A stretch of DNA of 5,354 nucleotides, taken from the NCBI GenBank assembly GCA_003505715.1, contig DNXU01000315.1:810-6163 (forward strand). Reading direction: 5' to 3'. The translations under genes and the position numbers were made by a program. Below are positions 4,342-5,354 of this stretch, one piece after another. The stretch comes from Cyanobacteria bacterium UBA8803. Lineage in GTDB: Bacteria > Cyanobacteriota > Cyanobacteriia > Cyanobacteriales > Coleofasciculaceae. Positions within the stretch are counted from its first letter, which is position 1. The number at the start of each line of letters is the position of its first letter. The notes beneath the pieces are model-generated. The model was not told the DNA's origin. It made no database searches and saw only the letters and a program-made list of their open reading frames with translations.

Positions 4342-5319
4342 TTAGGGGAAGAGGTGAATAGCTTTTCTGCGCCATTGCTTAACAGCTACTTGCAATTGCT
4401 CTGGTAGCCAAGTATCGTACTGAGGATATACGGGCAAGCGAGGCAAGAGTTGCCATCCCGCAGGTTCTAGAATTTGTCTTAATTTCTGAATCTTAGGATG
4501 GGGATAATTAGGATTCACTTCGTCTTTGGGGCTAATTCCCCCTAAATCCCTAGCGCCAGCCTCCAAACAGGCGAGTAACCAATGGGAGTCTGGAATTAAA
4601 TTGGGAGGAATTTGCAGGGCGATCTCTGGTGGCAGAATTTGCCGTGCTTTGACGATCAGATCTGGTAGTTGATAGAGATCAAAGGCGGGAGAATCCCAAC
4701 TTTGGTGAGTGCCGGGACTGTAAGGTTGTAAGATAACTTCTTGGATATGACCGTAATTTGAGTGGAGTTGGGCGATCGCTGCCAATGTCTCCCACCAATC
4801 TGTTGGTGTCTCTCCAATTCCTAAAAGTAACCCTGTAGTAAAGGGAATTTTTAGTTCTCCCGCCCACCTTAGCTGTTGCAGTCGCACCTCTGGTAATTTA
4901 CTGGGAGCTTGGCGGTGTACGGTTTTGAGCAGCTGGGGGGTGAGCTGTTCTAGCATTATCCCCATCGATACGTTCACTTGCTGGAGCGATCGCATTTCCT
5001 CGCAACTCAGCGGTCCTGCATTGGTATGGGGTAAAAATCCCCAATCCAGTGCCAGTTCGCCCAGATCGTAAATCCTCTGGAACCAGGATTGACGCTGGGA
5101 CGAATGGGGATGCACCTCGCCACTGAGAATGAGAATTTCCGAGACACCCTGATGCTGAAGCAGTCTTAACTTATGTTCTGCATCGCTTAAAGTTAACCAA
5201 GGACTTTGACCCGGATCGGCGCGAAAATTGCAGTAGGTACAGCGATTAAAGCATTCATAGGTCGGGACAAGGGTATAAGCAGGACTATAGGTAACGGTTC
5301 GGGAATCAGAAACTAACAT
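4342..5319 (-). CDS. cofG: FO synthase subunit CofG (radical SAM)
   Basis: The product is 325 residues, a normal length for stand-alone CofG. CofG is a cytoplasmic radical SAM enzyme that, with CofH, makes the deazaflavin 7,8-didemethyl-8-hydroxy-5-deazariboflavin (F0) from the CofH adduct of tyrosine and a ribityl-diaminouracil. In many cyanobacteria F0 is thought to serve as the antenna chromophore of DNA photolyase. The radical SAM cluster motif CX3CX2C is C23-C27-C30 in ECFNRCTYCNFR. Other matching segments are LSGEVH (65-70), the SAM-binding GE region, then TNAGPL (99-104), TTGLLLGIGET (161-171) and the C-terminal ARDLGGISPKDEVNP (256-270). The ATG at 5319 places the cluster close to the N-terminus as in the family. 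It has no Shine-Dalgarno; the 35 bases before it are an A/C-only tract apart from one T. No cofH is in the window, and the gene converges on the pilT cluster, so it is probably a separate transcription unit. Confidence 0.94.
   Translation of the reverse strand: MLVSDSRTVTYSPAYTLVPTYECFNRCTYCNFRADPGQSPWLTLSDAEHKLRLLQHQGVSEILILSGEVHPHSSQRQSWFQRIYDLGELALDWGFLPHTNAGPLSCEEMRSLQQVNVSMGIMLEQLTPQLLKTVHRQAPSKLPEVRLQQLRWAGELKIPFTTGLLLGIGETPTDWWETLAAIAQLHSNYGHIQEVILQPYSPGTHQSWDSPAFDLYQLPDLIVKARQILPPEIALQIPPNLIPDSHWLLACLEAGARDLGGISPKDEVNPNYPHPKIQKLRQILEPAGWQLLPRLPVYPQYDTWLPEQLQVAVKQWRRKAIHLFP
4772..4779. repeat. HIP1 octamer GCGATCGC
   Basis: Exact HIP1 site inside cofG, the first of two in that gene. 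Confidence 0.9.
4986..4993. repeat. HIP1 octamer GCGATCGC
   Basis: Exact HIP1 site inside cofG. The cyclase-like gene, by contrast, has only a near match (GCGATCGT at 3262-3269). Confidence 0.9.
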
Positions 5320-5354
5320 TGTTGTTTGTTGATTGTTGTTTGTTGTTGGTTGTT
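5320..5354 (-). repeat. AAC/ACAA low-complexity tract upstream of cofG
   Basis: On the minus strand the last 35 bases consist only of A and C except for one T, as irregular AACAA and CAACAAA units, and run directly into the cofG ATG. On the plus strand this is a T/G tract. It is cut by the window edge. Such unstructured leaders may help ribosome access without a Shine-Dalgarno sequence, and similar AAC-rich tracts are common between genes in some filamentous cyanobacteria. Confidence 0.7.

Noticed and set aside
4332..4371. Bidirectional terminator between the cyclase-like gene and cofG
   Set aside because: The CGCAGAA/TTCTGCG pair has a 26-base loop and partly lies inside cofG, so it is too weak to call.

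Overview
The window looks like cyanobacterial chromosome, probably from a filamentous species. Four exact copies of the HIP1 octamer GCGATCGC lie in 5.4 kb, a heptameric tandem repeat (CCCATTC) opens the window, an AAC-rich low-complexity tract closes it, and the gene content (PilT with a proline-rich leader, a KaiB-fold protein, stand-alone CofG) is typical of cyanobacteria. The exact genus cannot be read from the sequence.

Layout. Positions 1-33 hold the heptamer repeat. A short uncharacterised gene (34-258) is on the minus strand. A 295-base divergent intergenic region (259-553) follows, carrying three perfect inverted repeats that would form a structured leader. Three genes then run on the plus strand: a PilT-type pilus retraction ATPase of the PilT2 kind (554-1885), a 301-residue protein ending in a KaiB-like domain (1975-2880), and a protein with two class III nucleotide cyclase-like domains (3030-4280, or from a TTG at 3012). 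cofG (4342-5319, minus strand) converges on this cluster and encodes the radical SAM subunit for 7,8-didemethyl-8-hydroxy-5-deazariboflavin (F0) synthesis.

How the genes may work together. PilT drives type IV pilus retraction and therefore twitching motility and phototaxis. Cyclic nucleotides are known to control motility in cyanobacteria, and the KaiB fold is known from the circadian clock. Finding a retraction ATPase, a KaiB-fold protein and a cyclase-fold protein side by side suggests a motility-control module; this is inference from gene order. The pilT and kaiB-like genes are 89 bases apart with two competing RNA hairpins between them. The cyclase-like gene has a good promoter candidate of its own (TTGAGA-17-TATAGT).

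The most notable observations concern two proteins. In the cyclase-like protein, domain 1 keeps only the two metal-binding aspartates and domain 2 keeps only the base- and ribose-binding residues, a C1/C2 division of labour in one soluble chain. In the KaiB-like protein, an apparently gap-free KaiB domain has natural substitutions at the positions whose mutation is known to lock KaiB in its thioredoxin-like fold, and it lacks the KaiB tail.
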